In this document: positions 12,800 through 20,438 of the stretch, piece by piece
Numbering within the stretch: position 1 is the stretch's first letter
How the letters are laid out: the number at the start of each line of letters is the position of its first letter
Assembly: GCF_900155945.1 (NCBI RefSeq)
Contig: NZ_FTMN01000010.1
Location: 118,939-182,938 of the forward strand
DNA length: 64,000 nt
Origin: Marinobacterium stanieri
Lineage (GTDB): Bacteria > Pseudomonadota > Gammaproteobacteria > Pseudomonadales > Balneatricaceae
Direction: 5' to 3'
The notes under the pieces: model-generated
What the model was told of the DNA's origin: nothing
Database searches by the model: none
What the model saw: only the letters and a program-made list of their open reading frames with translations
Made by a program: the position numbers and the translations under genes

Positions 12800-13388
12800 A
12801 TCGGTATGTCTTCGCACTAATTTCCATCGAGAGAGTGTTTTCGTCTGCAGGATTAAGTGAGAAATCATGCAAAGTAACGATACGGCGAATTGCCGCAACA
12901 CCACTTACAAACTCACCCATCTGATGATAAGTACCTCTCACTTGAATGCGGATCGGCAATTCAACGTAAAACTGCTGCTTCCTCTCAGGTTGCAAGGCAA
13001 TGAGGTTGAATACCAAACCTGCGTCCTGACCAATTTCCGTAATATCTTCCAAAAGGCCGGGCACTTCCTTGTCAGTTGGTAACTGTTTGAGAAGCTCTGC
13101 AAATCGCTCTTCAACATCAGCCATCTGCTTACGAAGCGCATCAAGACTGGCAACCTGGAAAGCCTTTCGCTGGTACTCGCTTTTCAAGTCCTGTTCTTTA
13201 GCAATTTCTTTCTGCAAGGCTTCATGTTTGTCTTTAACAAGAAACTGCAGCCCTGCCCCAAGAACAATACCAAACACCAAAACATAGACGATCACCTTAA
13301 CGCCTATGGGCCAACTGCCAGCTTGATTGAAGTCCAGGTTGTTGGGATCAAATCCTTGAAAAGCCTGTTCGAAGGCATTTTTTTTCAT
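12783..13388 (-). CDS. pilO: Type IV pilus inner-membrane protein PilO
   Basis: Bitopic protein of the alignment subcomplex, partner of PilN. I start it at ATG 13388 (201 aa) because AGGAGG lies 9 nt upstream; an ATG at 13409 inside pilN lacks such a site. One transmembrane helix near residues 25-45 is followed by a coiled coil (..KHEALQKEIAKEQDLKSEY) and a ferredoxin-like periplasmic domain. It starts 1 nt after the pilN stop. Confidence 0.95.
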   Translation of the reverse strand: MKKNAFEQAFQGFDPNNLDFNQAGSWPIGVKVIVYVLVFGIVLGAGLQFLVKDKHEALQKEIAKEQDLKSEYQRKAFQVASLDALRKQMADVEERFAELLKQLPTDKEVPGLLEDITEIGQDAGLVFNLIALQPERKQQFYVELPIRIQVRGTYHQMGEFVSGVAAIRRIVTLHDFSLNPADENTLSMEISAKTYRYDDTN

Positions 13389-13389
13389 A

Positions 13390-13938
13390 CTATTTAGCCT
13401 CCTCAGCATCTGGCTTAGTCATCCTGACCTGCAGATTAAATCTCTTCAGGTCATCCGACCTATTGACCTCACTCAAATCAGGCTCATCAAACCAGATAGA
13501 TCCACCCAGCCGCCTCATGAAAGCAGAAATTTCATCGTTGTTTTCTGCAAGACCATTTACGCTGATAGTTTCGTTGTTTCTTGTAAGCGTCTGATAATGA
13601 ACACCGTCCGGAAGAACACGGACCAATTCATCAAAACTCCTCACGATAACCGGGCGGTTACCCTGCAGCTGCTGAATTGCGTTCAACCTTGCTAGCAAGC
13701 GCTCACGTTTGGATCGAAGCTCGTTGATTTCCTCAATCTTGCGGTCAAGTTTTACAATTTCTGCATTCAGATATTTTTGCCTTTCATCCTGACGATCCAT
13801 CTGAATATCGTAGTAGTAACTGGCACCCAGCAAGCAAAGAGCACCCAGTAAGCCCGCAGCAACCAAGTTACCGATGAAGCGTTTTTGCAAACGTTCATCG
13901 CGTTCTTGTCGCCAGGGCCTGAGATTAATACGAGCCAT
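13390..13938 (-). CDS. pilN: Type IV pilus inner-membrane protein PilN
   Basis: Has 182 aa. The short cytoplasmic N-terminus (MARINLRPWRQERDERLQ) contains the conserved INL-P/W motif that binds the cleft of PilM. One transmembrane helix (about 25-45), a coiled coil and a periplasmic ferredoxin-like fold follow. It sits 17 nt after pilM with ATG start, between pilM and pilO as in Pseudomonas and Neisseria. Confidence 0.96.
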   Translation of the reverse strand: MARINLRPWRQERDERLQKRFIGNLVAAGLLGALCLLGASYYYDIQMDRQDERQKYLNAEIVKLDRKIEEINELRSKRERLLARLNAIQQLQGNRPVIVRSFDELVRVLPDGVHYQTLTRNNETISVNGLAENNDEISAFMRRLGGSIWFDEPDLSEVNRSDDLKRFNLQVRMTKPDAEEAK

Positions 13939-13955
13939 ACATAGTCCCTATGTCG

Positions 13956-15014
13956 CTAAATATCAAAACTTCTTAATGCCAAACCACAAGCTTTCAGAAG
14001 GCTTGGGGAGTCGTGCTCAAGGCGTGTGGGGTTGATTTTGGCGTCTACTTCCACATTCTTGAAAGGGTTGGCAAGCTCAGTCGCGACGCCAATTTCCTCT
14101 TGGACCATAGCAGGCAAATCAGCCAAACGGGATGTTCCACCACCAAGGATCAGCTTGCTTAATTGTCCCTGAGGCCCTGAAGAATAGTAAAACTGCAGTG
14201 CCCGTGACACTTGCTGAACAACTGTTTGCCTGAAAGGCATGACAAAATTTTCGACAATTTCGTCGGGTAGTTCACCGCTGTTAAGCTGCTTCTCAACTTC
14301 AGCAACATCCAAGCCACTATGTTGGTGAATCATGTTACTGAGGTCGTTACCACCGAAAGCCTGCTCACGGTTGTATATTATTTTAGAGCCTTTGAATACA
14401 TTAAGGGTTAGCGTCGCAGCACCGATATCTACGATCCCGGTCACTTTGCTTTCATCCAAATCATCCACAAGGAGGGTCAGCGCTCGCTCAGTCGCATAGG
14501 TGTCGATGTCAATAATCTCACACTTCAAGCCAGAGCCATTAATGGCATCTTCTCGTGCATCCGTATCATCGCGGCGACAAGCGACTAACAACACCTCATT
14601 CAAGTCAGGAGCTTTCTGGACAGGCCCCAACACTTCAAAATCGAGGGCAACCTCGTCAAGGGGATAGGGTATAAATTGATCTGCCTCAATCTGGACTTGT
14701 TCTTCTAGCTCCAGACCTTCAAAGGCATTACTGATTTCCAGATATTTTGTAATAACAGCAGACGAAGGCACAGCTGTTACAGCTGAGCTAAGCTTACCCC
14801 CGCAAATCTTTAGGCCTCTTTCAATGGCACTGGAGACTTCACCAGGGATTTCAACATTTCCGTCAACAACAGCAGCTGGAGGCAGTGCCACCGAAGCATA
14901 CCCCTGAATTCGATATGCTCTTCCATGTTGACTTAGAGCAACAAGCTTGACAGAAGAGGAGCCTATATCCACTCCTACCCAGCCGGCAGACTTTGGCTTG
15001 AGAAAGCTGAGCAC
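13956..15014 (-). CDS. pilM: Type IV pilus actin-like ATPase PilM
   Basis: Cytoplasmic actin/FtsA-fold protein, 352 aa, that docks on PilN and ties the pilus motor to the envelope complex. The nucleotide-binding motifs are visible: phosphate-1 (GVDIGSSSVKLV, residues 14-25), phosphate-2 (GIVDIGAATLTLNVF) and adenosine (LILGGGTSRL). The start codon is GTG with AAGGA 7 nt upstream; a nearby ATG is out of frame. First gene of the minus-strand pil operon, divergent from mrcA across about 157 bp. Confidence 0.96.
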   Translation of the reverse strand: MLSFLKPKSAGWVGVDIGSSSVKLVALSQHGRAYRIQGYASVALPPAAVVDGNVEIPGEVSSAIERGLKICGGKLSSAVTAVPSSAVITKYLEISNAFEGLELEEQVQIEADQFIPYPLDEVALDFEVLGPVQKAPDLNEVLLVACRRDDTDAREDAINGSGLKCEIIDIDTYATERALTLLVDDLDESKVTGIVDIGAATLTLNVFKGSKIIYNREQAFGGNDLSNMIHQHSGLDVAEVEKQLNSGELPDEIVENFVMPFRQTVVQQVSRALQFYYSSGPQGQLSKLILGGGTSRLADLPAMVQEEIGVATELANPFKNVEVDAKINPTRLEHDSPSLLKACGLALRSFDI

Positions 15015-15124
15015 GACATTTTCCTTATATCAGTCAGGTGAAGTCCCGCAAACGCTCACAATGTAGCTTGTATTGGGCACAATTTAAACTGTCGGTTCAT
15101 TCTGGACCCGCCAGCACACACCTA

Positions 15125-15130
15125 TATAAT
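15125..15130 (+). promoter_or_regulatory. mrcA: Probable -10 element of the mrcA promoter
   Basis: A perfect TATAAT lies 42 bp upstream of the mrcA ATG in the mrcA-pilM divergent region. No good -35 is seen at 16-18 nt (CTGGAC at best), so it may need an activator. I see no clear pilM promoter in the opposite direction. Confidence 0.45.
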
Positions 15131-15171
15131 GATCCAGCTCTATATTTTTTTCGCTAATCTTGAAGGGCAGC

Positions 15172-17658
15172 ATGCGAATTCTCAAACGTTTATTTAAATG
15201 GCTCGCAACCCTGTCGCTAATCGGCGTCTTTCTGGGAGTTGTCGCTTTATCGGGGGCATATCTCTATTTCAGCCCAGAAATGCCGGATGTGCAAACATTG
15301 CGACAGGTTAAGTTCCAAACGCCACTGCGTATATATTCCAGCGATGACAAACTGATCGCAGAATTTGGCGAAAAGAAACGCGCCCCGGTGAGTTTCGAAC
15401 AGATTCCTGACGATTTCATTAAAGCGTTACAGGCAGCAGAAGATGCCCGCTTTTTTGATCATTTCGGTATCGATATTCGTGGCTTGACCCGAGCAGCTTT
15501 TCAGCTGGCTTCAACCGGGCGTATTCAGAGCGGCGGCTCGACAATCACCATGCAGGTGGCCAAAAACTTCTTCCTTACTCGCGAGCAAACCTTCAAGCGC
15601 AAGTTTGTTGAAATTCTGCTGTCCCTGCAGATCGAGCGTGAGCTGGATAAACAGGAGATCATGGAGCTCTATGTCAACAAGATCTACTTAGGTCACCGCT
15701 CCTATGGCATCCAGGCTGCTGCCAATACCTACTACGGCAAAAACATCAATGAACTGAGCCTGGCGGAGCTGGCCATGATCGCAGGCTTGCCCAAGGCACC
15801 TTCCGCCTTTAACCCGATCACCAACCCTGAGCGTGCCAAAGAACGTCGCGACTGGATTCTTGGTCGCATGCTCAAGCTGGGCTATATCGACACTGCTGCC
15901 CATGATGTCGCAATCGAGACACCGGTCCACGCCCGCTACCACCGCAGCGATATCGAGCTGAATGCGCCTTACATTGCCGAGGTGGTGCGGCAGCAGCTGT
16001 TCGACCTTTACGGTGAAGACCTGTATACCGACGGCTACCGCGTGTGGACAACCGTCAACAGCCGTATGCAGGCAGAAGCCACTGCAGCCGTTCGTCGCGG
16101 CCTGCTTGATTACACCGAGCGCCACGGTTACCGCGGCGCCGAGGCCAGCATCGACATTGAAGCTCTCAGCCCGGCCGATCAGCTCAACGCCCTGCAGAAC
16201 CACACGGCCTATGCAGGCCTGGAACCGGCACTGGTTCTGGCCGTGGACGCAGAGGGCGCAGACCTGCTGTTACGTGACGAAACCGAGGTACGTTTGGACT
16301 GGGCCGGCATCAAATGGGCGCGTCCTTTCCGCAGCATCCACTGGACAGGCCCTGCACCCAAAACACCTGCCGATGTCGTCAGCGCCGGCGACGTCATTCG
16401 CGTTATGAATGATGCCGAAGGTAACCTTAAGCTGACCCAGCTGCCCGAAGTACAGGGTGCACTGGCAGCCCTGGCCCCTCAGGATGGTGCCGTTCGCGCA
16501 CTGGTGGGTGGTTTCAGCTTCTATCACAACAAGTTCAATCGTGCGACTCAGGCCTACCGCCAGCCGGGCTCCAACATCAAGCCGTTCCTGTACACCGCAG
16601 CGCTTGAAAACGGCTTCACCCCTGCCTCCATCATAAACGATGCACCGGTGGTGTTTCATGACGTCAGCCTTGAAGGTGCCTGGCGTCCTGAGAACGACAA
16701 TGGCGAATTCAACGGCCCCACCCGCCTGCGTGAAGCACTGTATCGCTCCCGTAACCTGGTTTCCATCCGCTTGATGCGTGCACTGGGAATCGAGCAGGCG
16801 CGCCAGTTCATGCTGCGTTTTGGCTTCGAGCCTGACCGCTTCCCAGCTAACCTGTCACTATCGCTGGGCAGCGCCTCGGCCACACCACTTCAGGTAGTGA
16901 CGGGCTATGCCGCGCTGGCAAACGGTGGTTTTCGCGTTGAACCCTACCTGATCAGCCACATTACCGATGCCGAAGGCAAGATGCTGCTGAAGGCCAACCC
17001 GCTGCAAGCCTGCTCGGAATGCGAGGGCGATACCGGCGAGCAGGGTACAACCACAGCAGCTGTACCAATAGCTGCTGAGCCAACACCTGCTGAGCCCCAG
17101 GCAGCCGAGGGCGAGATCGCGGTGACTTCAATTCTGCAGCCCGCCGATGCCCCCCAACATCCGCGATATGCCGAGCGGATCATCAGTCCGCGCAACGCCT
17201 TCCTGATGTATGACATCATGAACGATGTTATCAACCGCGGCACCGGACGCCGCGCGCTGGCACTGAAACGCTCTGACTTGGCCGGCAAAACCGGTACCAC
17301 CAACGAGCAGAAGGATGTCTGGTTCAGCGGCTTCAACACGGAGTTGGTCGCCACCACCTGGGTCGGCTTTGACCAGCCAAGCCCGCTGGGACGCGGCGAG
17401 TATGGCAGCAGCCGAGCCCTGCCGATCTGGATCGACTTTATGGAAGATGCGCTCGAAGGCGTACCCGAGAACCGGCCTTCGGCACCGGCGGGGGTGGTGC
17501 GTATTCGTATCGATCCGGCCAGCGGCAAACGCGCCTATTCCGGTCAGGAGAATGCCATCTATGAGTACTTCCGTACCGAGGACGTGCCCACTGAAACGGC
17601 TCGCAGCCCGGAGCAGCAAATGCAGGCACCGGCCACTGAAGCCATCTTCAGTTACTAG
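15172..17658 (+). CDS. mrcA: Penicillin-binding protein 1A (bifunctional)
   Basis: Polymerises lipid II glycan strands and cross-links the peptides. I start it at ATG 15172 (828 aa) with GAAGGG just upstream, rather than a TTG 12 nt earlier. The membrane anchor lies near residues 10-33. The glycosyltransferase domain has catalytic Glu90 in EDARFFDHFG and the GGSTITMQ motif. An OB-like insert typical of PBP1A follows. The transpeptidase has S467-NIK, S526-RN and K706-TG. An Ala/Pro/Glu-rich stretch of about 35 residues (around 625-660) interrupts the transpeptidase domain and looks like a flexible insert. Its position next to pilM matches Pseudomonas ponA. Confidence 0.97.
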   Translation: MRILKRLFKWLATLSLIGVFLGVVALSGAYLYFSPEMPDVQTLRQVKFQTPLRIYSSDDKLIAEFGEKKRAPVSFEQIPDDFIKALQAAEDARFFDHFGIDIRGLTRAAFQLASTGRIQSGGSTITMQVAKNFFLTREQTFKRKFVEILLSLQIERELDKQEIMELYVNKIYLGHRSYGIQAAANTYYGKNINELSLAELAMIAGLPKAPSAFNPITNPERAKERRDWILGRMLKLGYIDTAAHDVAIETPVHARYHRSDIELNAPYIAEVVRQQLFDLYGEDLYTDGYRVWTTVNSRMQAEATAAVRRGLLDYTERHGYRGAEASIDIEALSPADQLNALQNHTAYAGLEPALVLAVDAEGADLLLRDETEVRLDWAGIKWARPFRSIHWTGPAPKTPADVVSAGDVIRVMNDAEGNLKLTQLPEVQGALAALAPQDGAVRALVGGFSFYHNKFNRATQAYRQPGSNIKPFLYTAALENGFTPASIINDAPVVFHDVSLEGAWRPENDNGEFNGPTRLREALYRSRNLVSIRLMRALGIEQARQFMLRFGFEPDRFPANLSLSLGSASATPLQVVTGYAALANGGFRVEPYLISHITDAEGKMLLKANPLQACSECEGDTGEQGTTTAAVPIAAEPTPAEPQAAEGEIAVTSILQPADAPQHPRYAERIISPRNAFLMYDIMNDVINRGTGRRALALKRSDLAGKTGTTNEQKDVWFSGFNTELVATTWVGFDQPSPLGRGEYGSSRALPIWIDFMEDALEGVPENRPSAPAGVVRIRIDPASGKRAYSGQENAIYEYFRTEDVPTETARSPEQQMQAPATEAIFSY

Positions 17659-17683
17659 CTAACCGAGTGCCGCGTTCGGACAT

Positions 17684-17715
17684 AAAAAAACCGCTGCCGA
17701 AGCAGCGGTTTTTTG
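17684..17715. terminator. Bidirectional terminator between mrcA and maeB
   Basis: Perfect ACCGCTGC / GCAGCGGT stem with a short loop, flanked by an A-run and a T-run, between two converging genes. Confidence 0.92.
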
Positions 17716-17759
17716 TATCTTCCCGCACCATCATCCGATGCTGCGGTTTACCCACCAAC

Positions 17760-19004
17760 TTACAGAGGGTAGTGCTCAGGCATCGGCAGACGTGCCACGC
17801 CAGTATCGATCGCAGCCTTGGCAACGGCGTGAGAAATCGCGCCCAGCAGACGGGAGTCTGTTGCCTTCGGCAGAATGTAATCGCGACCGAATTCAAGCTC
17901 CTGAAGGCCGTAGGCATTCAGTACTTCCGGCGTTACCGGCTCTTTGGCCAGATCTGCCAGCGCACGTACGGCTGCCGCTTTCATATCTTCGTTGATGGCG
18001 GTTGCACGAACGTCCAGCGCGCCACGGAAGATGAACGGGAAGCCCAGTACGTTGTTAACCTGGTTCGGGTAATCAGAACGACCGGTAGCCATGATCACAT
18101 CAGAGCGGGTCGCACGCGCCAGATCCGGTTTAATTTCGGGATCCGGGTTCGCGCAAGCGAAGACGATCGGGTTGTCCGCCATCTTCAGCAGATCTTCTGG
18201 AGACAGCAGATCAGGACCAGACAGACCTACAAATACGTCTGCGCCTTCAATTGCGTCTTCCAGAGTACGTTTATCGGTTTCAGTGGCAAATGCCGCTTTT
18301 TCCGGAGTCAGATCTTCGCGACCGGAGTGGATCACACCCTTACGGTCCAGCATGAAGATGTTTTCGACCTTGGCACCCATATTGATCAGCAGCTTCATGC
18401 ATGCGCTGGCAGCAGCGCCCGCACCCAAGCATACGATCTGTGCTTCTTCCAGCTTCTTGCCGGCCAGTTCCAGTGCGTTGATCATGCCGGCCGCCGTTAC
18501 AATCGCGGTGCCGTGCTGGTCATCGTGGAATACAGGGATGTTGCAGCGTTCGATCAGGACGCGCTCGATCTCGAAGCATTCAGGTGCCTTGATGTCTTCC
18601 AGATTGATTCCACCAAAGGTTTCAGCAATACGGGCAACCGTATCGATGAAGGCCTGCGGGCTCTCGGCGTCTACTTCGATATCGATGGAATCGATATTGG
18701 CGAAACGCTTGAACAGCAGGGACTTACCTTCCATTACCGGCTTGGAAGCCAACGGACCCAGGTCGCCCAGACCCAGGATAGCGGAACCGTTGGAGATCAC
18801 GGCAACCAGGTTACCCTTGGCAGTGTAGCGGTACGCTGCTTCAGGGTCCTTGGCGATCTCACGGACCGGCTCGGCCACACCCGGCGAATACGCCAGGGAA
18901 AGATCGCGAGAAGTCTCAGCAGAGGTAGACAGCTCTACACTGATTTTGCCCGGACGAGGAAACTCGTGATAATCGAGGGCAGCTTGTTTAAAGTCTTGAG
19001 ACAT
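17760..19004 (-). CDS. maeB: NADP-dependent malic enzyme (short form)
   Basis: Oxidative decarboxylation of malate to pyruvate, supplying NAD(P)H. I start it at ATG 19004 (414 aa), giving the family N-terminus MSQDFKQAALDYHEFP; a TTG five codons upstream is less likely. The malic enzyme N-terminal domain (SPGVAEPV, GLGDLGPLASKPVMEGK) and NAD-binding domain (LGAGAAASACMKLL) are complete. It lacks the phosphotransacetylase-like C-terminus of long MaeB enzymes, like the Pseudomonas enzyme next to ponA. NADP preference is by family and not proven by the sequence. Confidence 0.93.
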   Translation of the reverse strand: MSQDFKQAALDYHEFPRPGKISVELSTSAETSRDLSLAYSPGVAEPVREIAKDPEAAYRYTAKGNLVAVISNGSAILGLGDLGPLASKPVMEGKSLLFKRFANIDSIDIEVDAESPQAFIDTVARIAETFGGINLEDIKAPECFEIERVLIERCNIPVFHDDQHGTAIVTAAGMINALELAGKKLEEAQIVCLGAGAAASACMKLLINMGAKVENIFMLDRKGVIHSGREDLTPEKAAFATETDKRTLEDAIEGADVFVGLSGPDLLSPEDLLKMADNPIVFACANPDPEIKPDLARATRSDVIMATGRSDYPNQVNNVLGFPFIFRGALDVRATAINEDMKAAAVRALADLAKEPVTPEVLNAYGLQELEFGRDYILPKATDSRLLGAISHAVAKAAIDTGVARLPMPEHYPL

Positions 19005-19103
19005 GGTTGCTGTTTCCAACTAAGGTTGTAAAAAGACGGACTTGCATCATATATAAAAGCAATATCCACAACAACCGCCCTTCAGACGATGCTGATTACG
19101 ACT

Positions 19104-19904
19104 TCAGAGCCTCTGCAGATGGCGTAAATGGGTGATTTTCAGCAACCAGCGCTGACGTCCTGATGACTGCGTCTGACCGCGTCTCTGGCGATCGATGATC
19201 CAGCCTCGCGCCTGTAACAGCTGACCTCTGCGCCAGCCGGATGCCCCTTGAGCCTTCAGCTCGACAGGCAGAAACAGGGCCAGGTGATTGTCCAGATCCA
19301 TATAAGTACCGGACGATGTCCGGGTTACTCGCGTAATACGGCCTTTTACCAGCGCAAAGCCACCCTGACGAATATCGCTTGCCTGGCGAGCGCCTTGCTG
19401 CCATACGCCCTTGCCGGCCCGCTTGGCGCGTGCCTCGGCCTTAAAAAGGCAGCTTTCCAGATTCCGGCCCACACCTCTGGCCAGCACGTGCCCAAGACCT
19501 GCCTCAGCCAGCCCCTCGGCGACCAGTCGGCCGTCCGGCAAATAAACGTGAGCAAGCATGCGACCATATCGATCCTGCTTGCCACTGCCTTGCACCCAAT
19601 ACACTTCGCGGCCCTGCGTGTGCACCTCAAGCCACTGGGCTGCACTGCGAGCAAACGGCTGATCCTGACGCCCGTCTCGACCCAGTTCGGGTGTATTGAT
19701 ACCCAGCAAACGAATACGGCTCCCATCGGCCAGCTTCAGCGTATCGCCATCATACACATGCGCCACTCTGGCATAGTCACCACCGAGCAGCCGGGGACAG
19801 GTGCCCTCCTGGGCAGACACCTGCTCAAACGGGAGCAGTGTCAGCAAGGCACAAACAAAAAAGGCACCCCAGTGGGGTGCCTTCTTCGTGTGCTCTCTTG
19901 GCAA
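19104..19904 (-). CDS. Secreted thermonuclease (SNase-family) protein
   Basis: Staphylococcal-nuclease-fold protein, probably exported. The active-site signature is present: DGDTLKL..RIRLLGINTPE and the second Arg/Tyr motif QDRYGRMLAHVYLPDG. I place the start at TTG 19904, 7 nt after the rpmE stop, because it gives a proper signal peptide: PREHTKK, then a hydrophobic stretch AFFVCALLTLLPF and cleavage VSA|QE. The open frame runs upstream into rpmE, but those codons do not help export. Oddly, codons 7-15 of the signal peptide are the rpmE terminator hairpin. Length would be 266 aa. Confidence 0.85.
   Translation of the reverse strand: MPREHTKKAPHWGAFFVCALLTLLPFEQVSAQEGTCPRLLGGDYARVAHVYDGDTLKLADGSRIRLLGINTPELGRDGRQDQPFARSAAQWLEVHTQGREVYWVQGSGKQDRYGRMLAHVYLPDGRLVAEGLAEAGLGHVLARGVGRNLESCLFKAEARAKRAGKGVWQQGARQASDIRQGGFALVKGRITRVTRTSSGTYMDLDNHLALFLPVELKAQGASGWRRGQLLQARGWIIDRQRRGQTQSSGRQRWLLKITHLRHLQRL
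19857..19886 (-). terminator. rpmE terminator, inside the nuclease signal-peptide codons
   Basis: GGCACCCCA / TGGGGTGCC stem followed on the minus strand by TTTTTTG. It has the form of a strong rho-independent terminator about 25 nt after the rpmE stop, yet it lies within the start region of the downstream nuclease gene. Confidence 0.85.
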
Positions 19905-19911
19905 GAACTGC

Positions 19912-20127
19912 TTAGTTCTTGAAGCCACGAGAACCGAAACGTTTCTTGAAGCGGTCAACACGGCCACCAGAAGTCGCTTCCTTCTGCTTGCCTGTGTAGA
20001 ACGGGTGACACTGGCTGCATACGTCGACCAGCATGTCTTTACCCATAGTAGAGCGGGTGTTCATTACGTTACCGCAAGAGCAGGTAACGGTGATTTCGGT
20101 GTATTCCGGATGGATACCAGCTTTCAT
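19912..20127 (-). CDS. rpmE: 50S ribosomal protein L31 (zinc-binding type)
   Basis: 71 aa, standard length. The zinc ligands are all present (Cys16, Cys18, Cys37, Cys40), so this is the C+ form used when zinc is plentiful. N-terminus [12 protein letters not shown] is typical. ATG start at 20127. It has its own promoter (20285-20313) and terminator. No zinc-free paralogue is seen in the window. Confidence 0.98.
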   Translation of the reverse strand: MKAGIHPEYTEITVTCSCGNVMNTRSTMGKDMLVDVCSQCHPFYTGKQKEATSGGRVDRFKKRFGSRGFKN

Positions 20128-20284
20128 CTTAAACCTCGATAAAATTGGCGTGCCGCCACCCGGTCGAATTCATTGCCGCCAGGCACCGCACGATTCTGGA
20201 TCGGCTTGTCATTCCCCGAGCAATATGTCTGAAACACTTTGCCCGCCAAAAGACAGCCGTCGTTCGTTACAACTAAGGCGCAAA

Positions 20285-20313
20285 ATTATACGCATGCAAG
20301 TCGCCACTCACAA
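20285..20313 (-). promoter_or_regulatory. rpmE: Promoter for rpmE
   Basis: On the minus strand TTGTGA, 17 nt, TATAAT: perfect -10, optimal spacing, 4 of 6 in the -35. The start point would lie about 150 bp upstream of rpmE. The 20128-20438 interval between rpmE and priA holds nothing else I can identify; no clear priA promoter was found. Confidence 0.6.
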
Positions 20314-20438
20314 GCAAAAAAGGGCTTTACCGCCACCTTAATAAGCACCTTGCCAAGCTGCCGGGCCGGCATAGGTTGTCAGGCTCTCGCCTGTTAGACT
20401 ATCGCCATGATCAAAGCCAACCCATATGTGCCGCGCCG

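Noticed and set aside
12239..12904. Longer PilP starting at GTG 12904
   Set aside because: Would overlap pilO by over 120 nt and bury the lipoprotein signal; ATG at 12799 gives a correct lipobox distance.
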